DNA from: Bacteroidales bacterium
GTDB taxonomy: Bacteria > Bacteroidota > Bacteroidia > Bacteroidales > VadinHA17
Length of the DNA stretch: 64,000 bases
Assembly (NCBI GenBank): GCA_029932855.1
Contig: JAOZPG010000007.1
Coordinates: 60,494 to 124,493 of the forward strand
Direction of reading: 5' to 3'
The notes below the pieces were generated by a model that made no database searches, was not told where the DNA came from, and worked only from the letters and a program-made list of their open reading frames with translations. Of this stretch, positions 1 to 7,725 are shown one piece after another. The position numbers were made by a program, and so were the translations under genes. Each line of letters starts with the position of its first letter. The first letter of the stretch is position 1.

Positions 1-1331
1 CCCAGCACTTCCTGCTCTTTCAGAAGTATCCTTTCCTTAGTATTCATATTATAGTCAAAAGTCGAAGAGGGGGTGGTCATGGATGAATAGACATATCTCA
101 GCATATCCGTATCAAACTCCGGGTTAACAGATATATAAGCACTATAAGTCTCCTGCCCGAAATCAATATAATAATCTCCGCCATCCCATTTAATTACCCT
201 CAGATTTGTCAGTCCCTTTATCCTTTCATCCACCACCAGGAATTTGCTGAATATCTCAAAACCTTCCAGCAAAACATCATCCCTGTGAGCTATAACATCC
301 ACCCAGTTCTCCTTACCGGTTTTATCAACAGGAGTCTTCATAAGCTTGAAGTTCTTTGCCCCGTCAATATTTGTGCGTATATAAAAATCATTTCCAAAAT
401 GGGCAATGCTGTATTCCAGGTCTTTTTCCCTGGGCTGTATTATCCTGAACTCAGCTGTAGGATTATCTGCCTCAAGCACCCGGTATTCTGTTGAAAGGGT
501 TTGTGAAGATCCTATCACAAGATATTTCTTTGATTTTGTCTTATAAACATAAGTACTGAAAGTCTCATCCTCTTCATAAAACACTTCTTTTGGCTTTTCA
601 TCACCCAGCACATAACTCTTTATGCGGTCAGGCCTCAGTGTCACCTCGTCTTTGGTAGAAAAGAAAACTGTTTTATTATCATTGGCCCAGGTGACCCCAC
701 CCGTAGTATTGGGAATATTATCGGCCAGCAGCTCTCCTGTCTCCAGATTCTTGAAATAGACAGTATACCTGCGACGGCTCACAGTGTCAACACCATAGGC
801 AAGAATCTTATTATCTTCACTCACGCTCATGCCTCCTATCTGATAATAATCGTATCCTTCGGCCAGTTCATTCACATTCAGCATTATCTCCTCTTCCGCA
901 TCCAGGCTTCCCTTCTTCCTGCAATATACCGGGTACTCACCACCCTCAACATACCTGCTGTAATAATAATAATCATTATCCCTGTAAGGAACAGATTCAT
1001 CATCCTTCTTTATCCTTCCGACTATCTCATCAAAAAGATCCTTCTGAAGCTTCAAGGTATGCTTCATCATCCCATCTTTATATGCATTTTCAGCATTTAA
1101 ATAATCCAGTACTTTTTGAGCATGCTCCCACGGCTTTTCAGCATTTTTTTCTTCATCCGAGAGTCTCATCCAGTAATAATTATCAACCCTGGTATCTCCA
1201 TGGGCAATTAGTTCTTTTGCTATCTTCTCAGCAACTGGTGGTTTCATATTCTTATTTTCTGTCTGGCATGAAAAAACAAATAATGTAATTATTGCCAGCA
1301 ACATTACATTAATTTTCCTGCTTATGTTCAT
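1..1331 (-). CDS. Oligopeptidase B-like S9 family serine peptidase, lipoprotein (N-terminal part)
   Basis: This partial gene runs off the left edge of the window; 443 codons are visible from the ATG at 1331. It is absent from the ORF track because it has no stop codon here. The protein begins with a lipoprotein signal peptide ending in VFSC, so it is probably anchored in the envelope. The next part, with KPWEHAQKVLDYLNAEN, YYYYSRYVEGGEYPVY, IGGMSVSEDNKILAYGVD and TGGVTWANDNKTVFF, matches the propeller region of prolyl oligopeptidase/protease II (S9A) enzymes, which cleave short peptides after basic residues or proline. The alpha/beta-hydrolase domain with the catalytic Ser, Asp and His would lie outside the window, so activity and substrate class cannot be checked. 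The family call is secure; oligopeptidase B rather than prolyl oligopeptidase is likely from the motifs. Confidence 0.85.
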   Translation of the reverse strand, partial: MNISRKINVMLLAIITLFVFSCQTENKNMKPPVAEKIAKELIAHGDTRVDNYYWMRLSDEEKNAEKPWEHAQKVLDYLNAENAYKDGMMKHTLKLQKDLFDEIVGRIKKDDESVPYRDNDYYYYSRYVEGGEYPVYCRKKGSLDAEEEIMLNVNELAEGYDYYQIGGMSVSEDNKILAYGVDTVSRRRYTVYFKNLETGELLADNIPNTTGGVTWANDNKTVFFSTKDEVTLRPDRIKSYVLGDEKPKEVFYEEDETFSTYVYKTKSKKYLVIGSSQTLSTEYRVLEADNPTAEFRIIQPREKDLEYSIAHFGNDFYIRTNIDGAKNFKLMKTPVDKTGKENWVDVIAHRDDVLLEGFEIFSKFLVVDERIKGLTNLRVIKWDGGDYYIDFGQETYSAYISVNPEFDTDMLRYVYSSMTTPSSTFDYNMNTKERILLKEQEVL

Positions 1332-1351
1332 TATTATATTTATTAATTAAA

Positions 1352-2008
1352 CTAAAAATCAAGAGTTACAAAAATGCCTGACACAGGGTTCCAGCTTGAA
1401 TATAAACCGGATTCCTTTATTTCATTAGTTATCGGAACCGTATAAGGCAGGTGAAAAAAAGTTATTCCGTTCTTCCAGCTCATCAGGAACTGCAGGCTGG
1501 TCTCAAAAGAAAAGCTCAAAGCCGATCCTGTCTCGAACCTTAAACCCACAGCAGGTGAAATACCAATACCGAATTTATCCAGTACCTTCTTTTCGTAACT
1601 TTCATCTTTCACTCCATTGTTCTTCCTGACAGCTGAGTTCATTAAAATACTCAGGTCAGCTGCCACATAAGGCTTTATCCGGTAATCGGTAAAATTCCTC
1701 TGGTATCCAAAACCCATCTCTACCTCCTTTAATGTGCCCGACCTGGAAAAATCAATATCAAGAGTCTCCTCAAGCTTATGAAAATAACTAAAAGTAAACC
1801 TTAAGATGTTGTCATCTATCAGTCTCTTATATCTTAGTCCCGAGAAAAAATAAGGATAATACCTGGGACCCTCATCCACCACCTGATGTGCTTTAATACT
1901 CATAAGATTAAAGGCCAATCTGTTCTGCGGAAGCAGTATCTCTTCGTATTGTGCCTGTAAAGGAATACTTAAAACAACTAAAAAGACCGGTAAAAACAAA
2001 GCCCTCAT
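1352..2008 (-). CDS. Hypothetical outer-membrane beta-barrel-like protein
   Basis: The ORF track starts this gene at 2029, but the Met at 2008 gives a compact signal peptide (MRALFLPVFLVVLSIPLQA, cleaved before Q), so I prefer it; the product is about 218 residues. The mature part has alternating hydrophobic/polar stretches such as GLRYKRLIDDNILRFTFSYF and GFGYQRNFTDYRIKPYVAADL, and it ends in an aromatic residue (VTLDF). That pattern is typical of small outer-membrane beta-barrels in Bacteroidota. I recognise no specific family. It lies 20 bp downstream of the oligopeptidase gene start on the same strand and 46 bp past the MFS gene, so it may be cotranscribed with either. Its function is unknown. 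Confidence 0.6.
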   Translation of the reverse strand: MRALFLPVFLVVLSIPLQAQYEEILLPQNRLAFNLMSIKAHQVVDEGPRYYPYFFSGLRYKRLIDDNILRFTFSYFHKLEETLDIDFSRSGTLKEVEMGFGYQRNFTDYRIKPYVAADLSILMNSAVRKNNGVKDESYEKKVLDKFGIGISPAVGLRFETGSALSFSFETSLQFLMSWKNGITFFHLPYTVPITNEIKESGLYSSWNPVSGIFVTLDF

Positions 2009-2075
2009 ATCCTGCATTATAATAATCAAAAATCCAAAATTACTTAATTCCCCATCATTAACAAAGTCCTCCTTT

Positions 2076-3335
2076 CTATTCCCCTTTATGTTTTAGCCTG
2101 ATAAAAGGGAAAAGGACTATAAGAAAAACTGACAGTATCATCAGTCCCTCTCCTATCCCCTGCCTGTCAATTAAAAAACCCAGCAAAGGAGCCAAAACTG
2201 CCGCAAACAATCCCTTCAGTTGCGACTCAACAGAAAAGCTCGTTGCAAGCACCTTCTTTTCAACCCTATTGGATATACAGGCTACACCTGCCGGCTTTCT
2301 AAAATTCTCAAACATCACTATTACTACAAAAAGAATTATTGAGATTGACTCCCACACAAAAGAACCCTGTGAATTAAGGAAGCCTATTAGCAGGCTCACC
2401 AGCAGTCCCGCTATCAATGTGATATTCAGTAAGCTCGCGGGACCTTTCATTTTTTCTGAAATTCTCCCTGAAGAACCTGATGCCATAGCCCCGGCCAGGT
2501 AAACAAGGAAATATACAAGGCCTATAATAAGGGCTGTTGTTTTTTCATGAGAAAGATCTGTATGGAAAGGAATTATTAACACAAAGGCCAGGATAACAGG
2601 CTGCAGGTAATCTTTGATCACCTTATACCATGCACTGAAGATCGAAGTGTTTACAAGCAGCCTTATAGAGTTCTTTGTAAAACTGCTGCGCAGATCTCTT
2701 AGAAACTCAGAGTAACGCAGCCTGTATCCCTTGCTTCTCTCTTTCCTGTCTATCCCGTCAAGAACCTCAGGATAAGAGATCATCAGTAAGAGATCCAGGA
2801 AATAAGGAATTACGGAATACAGGAATATGTAGCTGTATTCGCCTGAGACGAACACCAGCATAGCTGCAATAAGGGAAGAGACAGCCGATCCTGTTTGCGA
2901 CCAGGACCTGGTACTGCCATAATAGCTCAGCTTATGACTTTCCCAGTTTTTAAGATTAAGGTATTCATTTATCATTGCTTTATGGGTGCCTGTCCTGGAA
3001 GCATCCCCAAAAGCATAAAAAAGCATGGCAAAAATAAAATACAGATAAGATGATGAAAAGAAAAAAATTATGAAGGATATTATATAAAAAGCAAAGGCCG
3101 TGATCATCATCTTTCTCCTTCCAAGAAAGTCTGCAAACAAACCTGTTGGGATCTCCAGTACCCCCCTGGCCATTTCCCTGATTCCTATAAGTACACCAAT
3201 CTGGAAAAAAGATAATCCTTTTTCCAGGAAAAACAGGTACAGGAAAGCCTCAAAGAACCTCAGATTCTTTAAAAAGCCATATAGGCAAAACTTTACATAC
3301 TGAATATCCTTCCTGTATTCTTCCTGCATATACAT
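2076..3335 (-). CDS. Major facilitator superfamily transporter
   Basis: The 419-residue protein has about 12 hydrophobic segments. Near residues 50-75 the sequence EIPTGLFADFLGRRKMM is a clear MFS motif A in the loop between the second and third membrane helices. The first helix region lacks a cleavable signal, as expected for an inner-membrane carrier. The substrate cannot be read from the sequence; the family resembles drug/metabolite efflux MFS proteins. The start could be the first Met or the third residue (also Met), which makes no functional difference. It is divergent from the aldo/keto reductase gene, with 94 bp between the two starts. Confidence 0.85.
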   Translation of the reverse strand: MYMQEEYRKDIQYVKFCLYGFLKNLRFFEAFLYLFFLEKGLSFFQIGVLIGIREMARGVLEIPTGLFADFLGRRKMMITAFAFYIISFIIFFFSSSYLYFIFAMLFYAFGDASRTGTHKAMINEYLNLKNWESHKLSYYGSTRSWSQTGSAVSSLIAAMLVFVSGEYSYIFLYSVIPYFLDLLLMISYPEVLDGIDRKERSKGYRLRYSEFLRDLRSSFTKNSIRLLVNTSIFSAWYKVIKDYLQPVILAFVLIIPFHTDLSHEKTTALIIGLVYFLVYLAGAMASGSSGRISEKMKGPASLLNITLIAGLLVSLLIGFLNSQGSFVWESISIILFVVIVMFENFRKPAGVACISNRVEKKVLATSFSVESQLKGLFAAVLAPLLGFLIDRQGIGEGLMILSVFLIVLFPFIRLKHKGE

Positions 3336-3404
3336 TCTAAATATAAGATCATTAAAATACTAAATATTATCAGCTGCATTATCAGGAAACATGTATTTAT
3401 TTTT

Positions 3405-3412
3405 TACATTTG
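3405..3412 (+). promoter_or_regulatory. Bacteroidota-type -7 element for the aldo/keto reductase gene
   Basis: TACATTTG fits the TAnnTTTG -7 consensus and lies 17 bp before the ATG at 3430, which implies a very short leader. No convincing TTTG -33 box is visible upstream. Confidence 0.4.
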
Positions 3413-3429
3413 AATAAAAACCAAATACC

Positions 3430-4431
3430 ATGAGATACAGAAAGTTCGGATCTACAGACCTGGAGCTGAGTGAAACAGGTTTTGGCGCATGGGCTATTGG
3501 CGGACCTTCCATGGCCGGAGATATTGCCATTGGCTGGGGTAAGGTGGATGATAAGCTGTCTGTCAAAGCATTGAAAAGATCTGCCGACCAGGGAATAAAC
3601 TTTTTTGATACAGCAGACTTCTATGGCCTGGGCCATTCAGAAGAACTTATAGGCAAAGTATTTGGGAAAAGCAGTGATATAATAATTGCTACGAAGGTTG
3701 GCCATAAATTGCTGAATGACAAAAGTATTGCCCTTGACTATTCATATGATCACATTATAAAAGCATGTGAAGACAGCCTGCGACGCCTTAGAAGGGAACA
3801 GATAGATTATTACCAGCTCCATTCGGCAAGGACAACAGATCTTGAGCAGGGAGATTGTATTAAGGCCATGGAGGATTTAACAAGACAGGGGAAAATCAGG
3901 TACTGGGGCTTATCCCTTAACACATTCCATCCTTCTCCCGAAGCAGAGTACATGATAAAGAATAAGCTGGGATACGGATTTCAGCTTGTATTCAACATTA
4001 TAAACCGCAGGGCACTGAACATTATCAGGGAGAGCGCAAAAGCAGGATACGGAATAATTGCCAGGATGCCTCTGCAATTCGGACTGCTTACCGGGAAGTT
4101 CAACAGGGATACCAGATTTCCCAAAAATGACCACCGGGCATTCCGCCTTAGCGGGGAGATGCTTGAAGCGGCCATACCTCTGCTTGACAGGATATGGACT
4201 TATGCTGATAAATACGATATCAGCAAGACCTCCCTGGCCATGAGCTTTATTATGAGCTATGATGAAATATCAACGGTAATACCGGGCATTAAAAATCCTG
4301 AACAGGCAAGAGAGAATGCCAGGTCTGTAAGATTAATGACTGATAAAGACAGGGAGATGTTCTTAAAGGAATATGGAGATGAGCTGGATATGCTTATGGA
4401 CCTGATTGAAAAAGAGGAAACAGGAAAATAA
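3430..4431 (+). CDS. Aldo/keto reductase
   Basis: This is a complete 333-residue NAD(P)H-dependent aldo/keto reductase with a cytoplasmic TIM barrel. The N-terminus RKFGSTDLELSETGFGAWAIGG is the usual opening. The catalytic tetrad can be placed as Asp60 and Tyr65 (FFDTADFYG), Lys89 (IIATKVGHK) and His131 (YYQLHS). Near the C-terminus, IPGIKNPEQARENA is the nucleotide-binding region of the AKR11/12-like groups. The physiological carbonyl substrate is unknown. It is a single-gene unit, divergent from the MFS gene and convergent with the rlmI-like gene. Confidence 0.9.
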   Translation: MRYRKFGSTDLELSETGFGAWAIGGPSMAGDIAIGWGKVDDKLSVKALKRSADQGINFFDTADFYGLGHSEELIGKVFGKSSDIIIATKVGHKLLNDKSIALDYSYDHIIKACEDSLRRLRREQIDYYQLHSARTTDLEQGDCIKAMEDLTRQGKIRYWGLSLNTFHPSPEAEYMIKNKLGYGFQLVFNIINRRALNIIRESAKAGYGIIARMPLQFGLLTGKFNRDTRFPKNDHRAFRLSGEMLEAAIPLLDRIWTYADKYDISKTSLAMSFIMSYDEISTVIPGIKNPEQARENARSVRLMTDKDREMFLKEYGDELDMLMDLIEKEETGK

Positions 4432-4461
4432 GCAATAGCCGTCAGGTCGGGTTAATAAAGC

Positions 4462-5655
4462 CTACTCTACATATAATACAAGTCCCTTCAGGTACTCTCC
4501 TTCGGGATGATAAATATTTACCGGGTGATCGGCCGGCTGGCTCAGCTGGCGAATGATTCTTACTGTTCGCCCCGCATTGGCAGCAGCTACAAATACAGAT
4601 TTCCTGAAATTCTCCCTGCTTACCACCTGTGAACATGAAAAAGTAAACAGGATACCGCCTTTTTGTATTGATCTCAGTGCTTTTGCATTCAGCCTCTTAT
4701 AACCCTGCAAGGCCTGGTGAAGAGCATTCCTCCTTTTTGCAAATGCAGGAGGGTCAAGTATCACCATATCATAATTCCCTCCCTCCCTGTCAAGGTAGTC
4801 AAAAGCATCTGCAACAATGGCCTCATGCTTCACAGTATCCGGAAAGTTCAGTGCCATATTTTGCCCTGCCATCTCTATGGCCGATGCAGAACTATCCACA
4901 GTATGCACCAGGTCTGCCCCATGCCTCAGGGCATAAACCGAAAAGCCCCCGGAATAACCGAACATATTAAGAACTTTCCTGTCTTTGGCCATCGCCCCCA
5001 CAAGCTTCCTGTTCTCGCGCTGATCAATAAAGAACCCGGTTTTTTGTCCCCCCTCCACACTTATCATGAATTTATTATCATACTCCAGTCCGCTTATATC
5101 CCCTTTTTCTCCCATCAGCCACTTGTTCTCTGAAGGAGCTCCTTTAAAAGGAGGCAATGTGAATTTGCTCTTATCATAAACTGCCTTCAGGCTGTCCCCC
5201 AGCACCTCTGAAAAAGCATCTGTCAGCACATCCCTGATGAGGTACATCCCCACAGAATGAAACTGCAGCACCAGTGTCCCCCCATAAAAATCAGCAATGA
5301 GTCCCGGCATAGCATCTCCCTCGGCATATACCAGCCTGTAAATATTTGTTGAGGCAGATCCGGCAATTCCCAGTGCTTCCCTGTAATTATAAGCAGATCT
5401 TATCTTGCCTGTCCAGTACTCCCTGTCGGGGACAATATCACTAAATGAAAAAACACGTATAGCTATAGACCCTATCTGGTAATGTCCCAGAGCAAGGAAC
5501 TCTCCCTTATTATCAAATACCTGTACCAGATCGCCGTCCACAGGATTCCCCTCGGTCTTCTTAATGGCCCCCGAGAACACCCATGGGTGAAATCTTCTCA
5601 GCGACTGATCTTTTCCCGACTTAAGTATTACTTTCCTGATTTCCTGCTTGTTCAT
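4462..5655 (-). CDS. rlmI: Class I SAM-dependent 23S rRNA methyltransferase, RlmI-like
   Basis: The 397-residue protein has an N-terminal PUA RNA-binding domain (about residues 1-80, with RRFHPWVFSGAI), a middle EEHEE-type region and a C-terminal Rossmann methyltransferase fold. VLNMFGYSGGFSVYALRHGA is the SAM-binding motif, VILDPPAFAKRR is motif IV, and TFSCSQVVS carries the likely catalytic cysteine. E. coli RlmI makes m5C1962 in 23S rRNA, and I infer the same kind of reaction here. Its start overlaps the end of the exonuclease gene by 35 bp on the same strand, so the two are almost certainly translationally coupled. The exact target base is not proven. Confidence 0.85.
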   Translation of the reverse strand: MNKQEIRKVILKSGKDQSLRRFHPWVFSGAIKKTEGNPVDGDLVQVFDNKGEFLALGHYQIGSIAIRVFSFSDIVPDREYWTGKIRSAYNYREALGIAGSASTNIYRLVYAEGDAMPGLIADFYGGTLVLQFHSVGMYLIRDVLTDAFSEVLGDSLKAVYDKSKFTLPPFKGAPSENKWLMGEKGDISGLEYDNKFMISVEGGQKTGFFIDQRENRKLVGAMAKDRKVLNMFGYSGGFSVYALRHGADLVHTVDSSASAIEMAGQNMALNFPDTVKHEAIVADAFDYLDREGGNYDMVILDPPAFAKRRNALHQALQGYKRLNAKALRSIQKGGILFTFSCSQVVSRENFRKSVFVAAANAGRTVRIIRQLSQPADHPVNIYHPEGEYLKGLVLYVE

Positions 5656-6223
5656 GATTCTTTAATTCCATATATATTTTATAACATGCCCATGCATCGG
5701 TGGCCGCATATTTTTCCTGGGCCGGCTTCAGTTCGGAAGCTTCCCAGTCTGACAGCTGCTGTGATTTCGAGATTTTAATGCTCAGAATATTCCCGGCAAG
5801 CTTACGCAGGCCATTATCCTGTATATTGAATTTCTTCACATAAGTCTGCAGGTCAATGAAACCCGCAGCTGTAAAATCATTAATATCCCTGAGGGTTTTT
5901 ATATCGTCATGTATGGCAACGCCAATTTTAAGTATTGCCGGGTCTGACAATATCCCCGTCAACCCTGCCGGCAGTCCCGTATGCTTAAGCCTGAACAACC
6001 ATGCTTTTTTTGCACAAGACAGTTGCAACAAAGATACCCCGTTCCTGATACCTTTCTTAAAGGAAGGACGTGTTTCCGTATCAAAACCAAGTACCGGCTG
6101 CCTTTTAATTTCTTCGACAGCCTGCCTAAGCTCCTCAAAACTATTAACAATCCGGATACTGCCGCTGAAAGAGCCTAAAGGCAGCATATTGATATCCTCT
6201 TTTGTGATTTTTGATTTAAACAT
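5621..6223 (-). CDS. 3'-5' exonuclease, RNase D-like DEDDy family
   Basis: This 200-residue protein is a single DnaQ-like exonuclease domain. Exo I is FDTETRP (Asp and Glu at about residues 47-49), Exo II is VGVAIHDDIKTL (Asp at about 110), and Exo III is YAATDAWACYKIY, with the Tyr and Asp of the DEDDy type. There is no HRDC domain, unlike full-length RNase D, so it is the short stand-alone form common in Bacteroidota. It overlaps rlmI by 35 bp. The upstream partner DUF5063 is separated from it by a broken gene on the opposite strand. The substrate, structured RNA or DNA, is not determined by sequence. Confidence 0.85.
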   Translation of the reverse strand: MFKSKITKEDINMLPLGSFSGSIRIVNSFEELRQAVEEIKRQPVLGFDTETRPSFKKGIRNGVSLLQLSCAKKAWLFRLKHTGLPAGLTGILSDPAILKIGVAIHDDIKTLRDINDFTAAGFIDLQTYVKKFNIQDNGLRKLAGNILSIKISKSQQLSDWEASELKPAQEKYAATDAWACYKIYMELKNHEQAGNQESNT

Positions 6224-6276
6224 GAATTACTATATTAGTGGCACAAGATACAAATGCTTCTATAAATAATAAAAAA

Positions 6277-7024
6277 ATGATGTCATCTATGCCAGAACAT
6301 AAACTAATAGCCCGCACGACCATCAGTCTTGTTTTTATTATTGTCGCATTCACATTGCATCAACAAGCTGCAGCACAAGCACTTATTACTGACAGGCCCA
6401 CCCAAACCACAACATCATCGGTAGTTACAAAAGGCAGCCTGCAACTGGAAACAGGAATACTTAACACAAGCAGCACTGAACTGGATATTAAAACCAGTAT
6501 TCTTACCATTCCCTCTGTCCTGCTGAGGTATGGCTTAATGGATAAACTTGAATTGAGACTGGCAAGCGACATAAATTCAGTAAGGGTCGGCAATCTTGAG
6601 AGTGACTTCGGTATGGGAGATCTGAGCATGGGAACTAAAGTGAATATTTTGCAGGGCCATAAAATAGTTCCTGAACTGGGACTGGTCGGGGGCCGCAAGG
6701 CAAATAAGACCCGGGATAATTCTTGCATTATCCTGGGGCCTTTCAGAAAAAATGTCACTGGGCTATAATCTTGGATGGGAAGCAAGCTCTGCTTCCGAGG
6801 GCGGAAACACCATGACCAGTCTGGTACTGAGCTATACAGCAGGTGAACAGCTTGGATTGTTTGTTGAGGCTTACGAAAACTCGAACATGACAGGCTTTGC
6901 TCCATACCTTGACTACGGACTTAACTGGCTACTTAATGATGATATGCAAATGGACATCTCCTCGGGGATAAGTATCGAAACAGGCACATGATTTATAGGA
7001 GGCGGGTTCAGCATAAGATTATAG
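6277..7024 (+). pseudogene. Degraded transporter/beta-barrel gene (MetA-pathway-of-phenol-degradation-like)
   Basis: Two plus-strand ORFs (6238-6768 and 6752-6991) are pieces of one gene. The first encodes a signal peptide ending HQQAAAQ, then LITDRPTQTTTSSVVTKGSL and LLRYGLMDKLELRLASD, typical of the PF13557 barrel family. Reading continues into the second frame (IILALSWGLSEKMSLGYN) if one G is removed from the five-G run at 6688-6692. The second frame then hits TGA at 6989 just where a Trp would give a normal barrel-closing end; beyond it FIGGGFSIRL runs to TAG at 7022. Two independent lesions argue for a true pseudogene, although a sequencing indel could explain the first. I prefer the Met at 6277 to the one at 6238 because it gives a shorter n-region. 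Confidence 0.75.
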
Positions 7025-7051
7025 GACAACAATGATAGTTTTGTGCAATTT

Positions 7052-7687
7052 TTAATCTTCTGTTCTTTCCCTGGTCTCATCCTGGCGCCTGGAGATAAAC
7101 CATTCGCTGGTATCCGGTCCCGATTGCCGCTTGTCTTCTCCCCTGGTGCTTTCCTCATCATTCACCGGCTCATCTGAAACCAGCCGCCTGTGAATATACC
7201 TGAGGGCATTTACCAGCCTGGTGCCCCAATAAGTCTCAAAACTAAATTTCGTTTCCCATAAGGCATCATTCATCAGCTGGTCGCTCCCCAGCCTGTACAG
7301 CATTATAAAATTTTTCAGGTCCTGATATATATCACTCAGATCTTCAGATAAATAAGCCACTACCGGCATGCCTGATCCATCCAGATCATTATCGCCTGTT
7401 TCCGGGTAATCGTCAAGATATTCAAGTTTGGACGAGAGGCTGTCTTTCATGACCATATATTCCTCCTCTGTAACAAACTTTTGATTTCCCTCCTCATATA
7501 CTGCTTCCAGCTCAGGTAACTTCAGTGCATACAAATACAGGCGGGACAACAGTTCCCTGAGTGAGCCCAGTAACTCACTCCTCTTTAAGTTACCGGCATT
7601 GGCAAGCAAGTCGCAAAAGTCATTTGCCGCCCTTACATACTCTATTATATCTTCAGAATAATAATTAAAGCCTTCCTGCTTTTCCAT
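7052..7687 (-). CDS. DUF5063 domain-containing protein
   Basis: The 211-residue, mostly helical acidic protein has no signal peptide or membrane segment and is probably cytoplasmic. The opening YYSEDIIEYVRAANDFCDLL and the segment ELLSRLYLYALKLPELE match the DUF5063 family, which is largely confined to Bacteroidota. In related genomes this gene often precedes the 3'-5' exonuclease and the RlmI-like methyltransferase, and that order is kept here except for the intervening pseudogene. It follows recQ by 38 bp. The last 30 or so residues are charged and low-complexity. The biochemical role is unknown; the neighbourhood hints at RNA or DNA metabolism. Confidence 0.8.
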   Translation of the reverse strand: MEKQEGFNYYSEDIIEYVRAANDFCDLLANAGNLKRSELLGSLRELLSRLYLYALKLPELEAVYEEGNQKFVTEEEYMVMKDSLSSKLEYLDDYPETGDNDLDGSGMPVVAYLSEDLSDIYQDLKNFIMLYRLGSDQLMNDALWETKFSFETYWGTRLVNALRYIHRRLVSDEPVNDEESTRGEDKRQSGPDTSEWFISRRQDETRERTED

Positions 7688-7725
7688 TTTTTAATAAATT
7701 TTCAGGTCATTCTTTATTCCCAGCT

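Noticed and set aside
6360-6905. 181-residue minus-strand ORF opposite the pseudogene
   Set aside because: The plus strand shows the recognisable signal peptide and barrel strands; the minus ORF has none.
6989-6991. TGA read as Trp (alternative genetic code)
   Set aside because: Other intact genes in the window end in TGA, for example the OstA-like gene at 17090-17092, so TGA is a normal stop here and the case is a local lesion.
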